This document shows, piece by piece, positions 63,119 to 64,000 of a stretch of DNA of 64,000 nt; positions within the stretch are counted from its first letter, which is position 1; each line of letters begins with the position of its first letter. The stretch is from the NCBI RefSeq assembly GCF_038725785.1, contig NZ_CP109796.1, positions 7,006,501-7,070,500 of the forward strand, written 5' to 3'. The DNA comes from Termitidicoccus mucosus. Lineage in GTDB: Bacteria; Verrucomicrobiota; Verrucomicrobiia; Opitutales; Opitutaceae. Position numbers and translations under genes: made by a program. Under the pieces are notes generated by a model, which was not told where the DNA came from, made no database searches, and was given only the letters and a program-made list of their open reading frames with translations.

Positions 63119-63664
63119 TCAAGCGACGGGCAGAGGGATTTTTTCACCGTGCCACAGGCGGGTGATGTCGCGGAGGGAGGCTTGGCATACGTGTTCGATG
63201 TCCGGGCGCTGGAGGCATTCCCAGAATTCGTCCGCGGCCGTGAGCACGTTGTCCTCGGTTTTGAGTTCCGTTTCCCTGAGCATGGCGAGCAGACTGGGGG
63301 TGAAGTCCTCCAGCGTGGTTTCAAATATCCTTTGGAATGCGCCCAGCATGGCGTTGGCCGTGGCTCCGAGTTCATCTTGTTTTTGACGCAGGATTTTTTT
63401 CCGCTCGCGTTGATCCCAGGTGAGTTTGCCGGTGAGGGATTTCAGCTCGGACTTTATAATGTCGAGCCGTGGTTTTGCGGCGATTCGCTCTTGTTCGACC
63501 GTTATGATCATGAGTTCCCACCAAGTTTGGATGTCCCTAGGGGTGGAATTCTCTGTGAGTGTGAATTCCGGCAGGGTGATTTTTGGGATTTCCGGCGGGG
63601 GCGGGGATTCTGGCGGCGCCGGGAGGCGGTCTCCCAGCGGCAGTTCGAGTTGCACGGAACTCAT
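63119..63664 (-). CDS. Helical element protein (181 residues)
   Basis: A proline-rich N-terminus (MSSVQLELPLGDRLPAPPES), then helices: TWWELMIITVEQERIAAKPR, LDIIKSELKSLTGKLTWDQR, KILRQKQDELGATANAMLGA and DEFWECLQRPDIEHVCQASL. Coiled-coil potential in the middle. The N-terminal QLELPLG resembles a sliding-clamp-binding peptide, which is only suggestive. Downstream, another frame ends ELATFDRGIKDPAAFLIA just before the terminator and may mark a frameshifted 3' end. Confidence 0.6.
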   Translation of the reverse strand: MSSVQLELPLGDRLPAPPESPPPPEIPKITLPEFTLTENSTPRDIQTWWELMIITVEQERIAAKPRLDIIKSELKSLTGKLTWDQRERKKILRQKQDELGATANAMLGAFQRIFETTLEDFTPSLLAMLRETELKTEDNVLTAADEFWECLQRPDIEHVCQASLRDITRLWHGEKIPLPVA

Positions 63665-63724
63665 GGTGATTAGATGTGGTTGCGCGGAGTGGGTTGCAGT
63701 CAGGGCGAGGCCGGGGAAAAAAGG

Positions 63725-63982
63725 CTACGTTTGGCGACTGGTGTCGCGGACGGGGGCGGGCGGATTTTTTGCGATGGGTGTGTGTTCCAGACTCCAGAGT
63801 GAGAGGTAGTCCATCCGGACGGCCATCTGGCAATCGGGCGGGAGGTCGGAGAATGGGATGCGGGTGCCCAGGTGGTTTTTTCGTCCGATTTGCGGAGCGT
63901 AGCCCCATCGGTTGGTATCGCCGGGGGAGGGGAGGGAGCCAGATTGGCCGAACCCTTGTGGATGGAACGGGTGCTTGCTCAT
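63725..63982 (-). CDS. Small unrecognised protein (85 residues)
   Basis: Reads MSKHPFHPQGFGQSGSLPSP, GDTNRWGYAPQIGRKNHLGT and CQMAVRMDYLSLWSLEHTP. Proline/glycine-rich, perhaps partly disordered. It is the rightmost gene, leftward like its neighbours, 60 nt upstream of the 181-residue protein. Function unknown. Confidence 0.5.
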   Translation of the reverse strand: MSKHPFHPQGFGQSGSLPSPGDTNRWGYAPQIGRKNHLGTRIPFSDLPPDCQMAVRMDYLSLWSLEHTPIAKNPPAPVRDTSRQT

Positions 63983-64000
63983 GCCGCGGTAGAAAAATTC

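Noticed and set aside
1-64000. CRISPR arrays, tRNA or rRNA genes, integrase and attachment sites
   Set aside because: No regularly spaced repeats, cloverleaf-like segments or tyrosine/serine integrase motifs were found by eye; the element borders could not be placed on att sequences.

Overview
The window (about 60% G+C) looks like a Verrucomicrobiota chromosome or large replicon, most like Opitutales. That assignment is inferred from the gene mix: LamG/Fn3 giant secreted proteins, an RHS protein with a long variable tail, proteins built of repeated TonB C-terminal domains, and DUF1573. No rRNA or other taxonomic marker is present. No tRNA, rRNA or CRISPR array was seen.

Region A (1-25.9 kb) is a secreted-protein and mobile-DNA region. 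A giant LamG/Fn3 protein runs off the left edge on the minus strand. An IS cluster follows (IS5-type, IS21-type istB and an istA remnant), flanked by two outward-reading homologous gene fragments. A rightward series then encodes an alpha/beta-hydrolase-like protein, two LamG proteins, an N-terminally short O-antigen-ligase-like membrane protein, an RHS-like exported protein, a DUF1573 protein, another LamG-like protein, and a 2365-residue RHS protein with an HH-nuclease-like tail. The RHS gene overlaps a DUF2019-type immunity gene by 4 nt. A frameshifted multi-TonB-domain gene and transposon debris close the region.

Region B (25.9-45.2 kb and 50.1-64 kb) looks like one large accessory element (plasmid-, ICE- or phage-derived) split by insertion sequences. 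Almost all its genes are leftward, compact, with 4-nt ATGA overlaps and GC-rich terminator hairpins. It carries DNA-metabolism genes: a metallophosphoesterase, a free-standing MutS domain I, two NPPF adenine methyltransferases, a RadC/JAB protein, a Topo VI-A/Spo11-like toprim protein, DUF2786, and a complete NAD-dependent DNA ligase. It also has envelope proteins (beta-barrel, secretin-like), a kinase-fold protein and many unrecognised small genes. Its outstanding gene, rightward and divergent from its neighbour, encodes an 1894-residue protein with the RNA polymerase beta-prime catalytic DFDGD motif in an HPLVATPLNLDFDGD context, a trigger-loop-like segment and a C-terminal clamp-like segment. 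No beta-like partner is visible in the window.

Region C (45.2-50.1 kb) holds a nested insertion: an IS481-like element inside the transposase gene of an IS110 element, with a 6-bp duplication whose removal restores the IS110 frame. Next to it are two exported-protein genes (DUF1349 and a lipoprotein). An IS630 copy then cuts a decayed paralogue of a Region B gene.

In the ligase to kinase block, genes follow each other leftward and are probably co-transcribed. The secretin-like, coiled-coil, small cytosolic, toprim and DUF2786 genes form another leftward block. Nothing in the window shows transfer, integration or virion functions, so the type of element cannot be decided from it.
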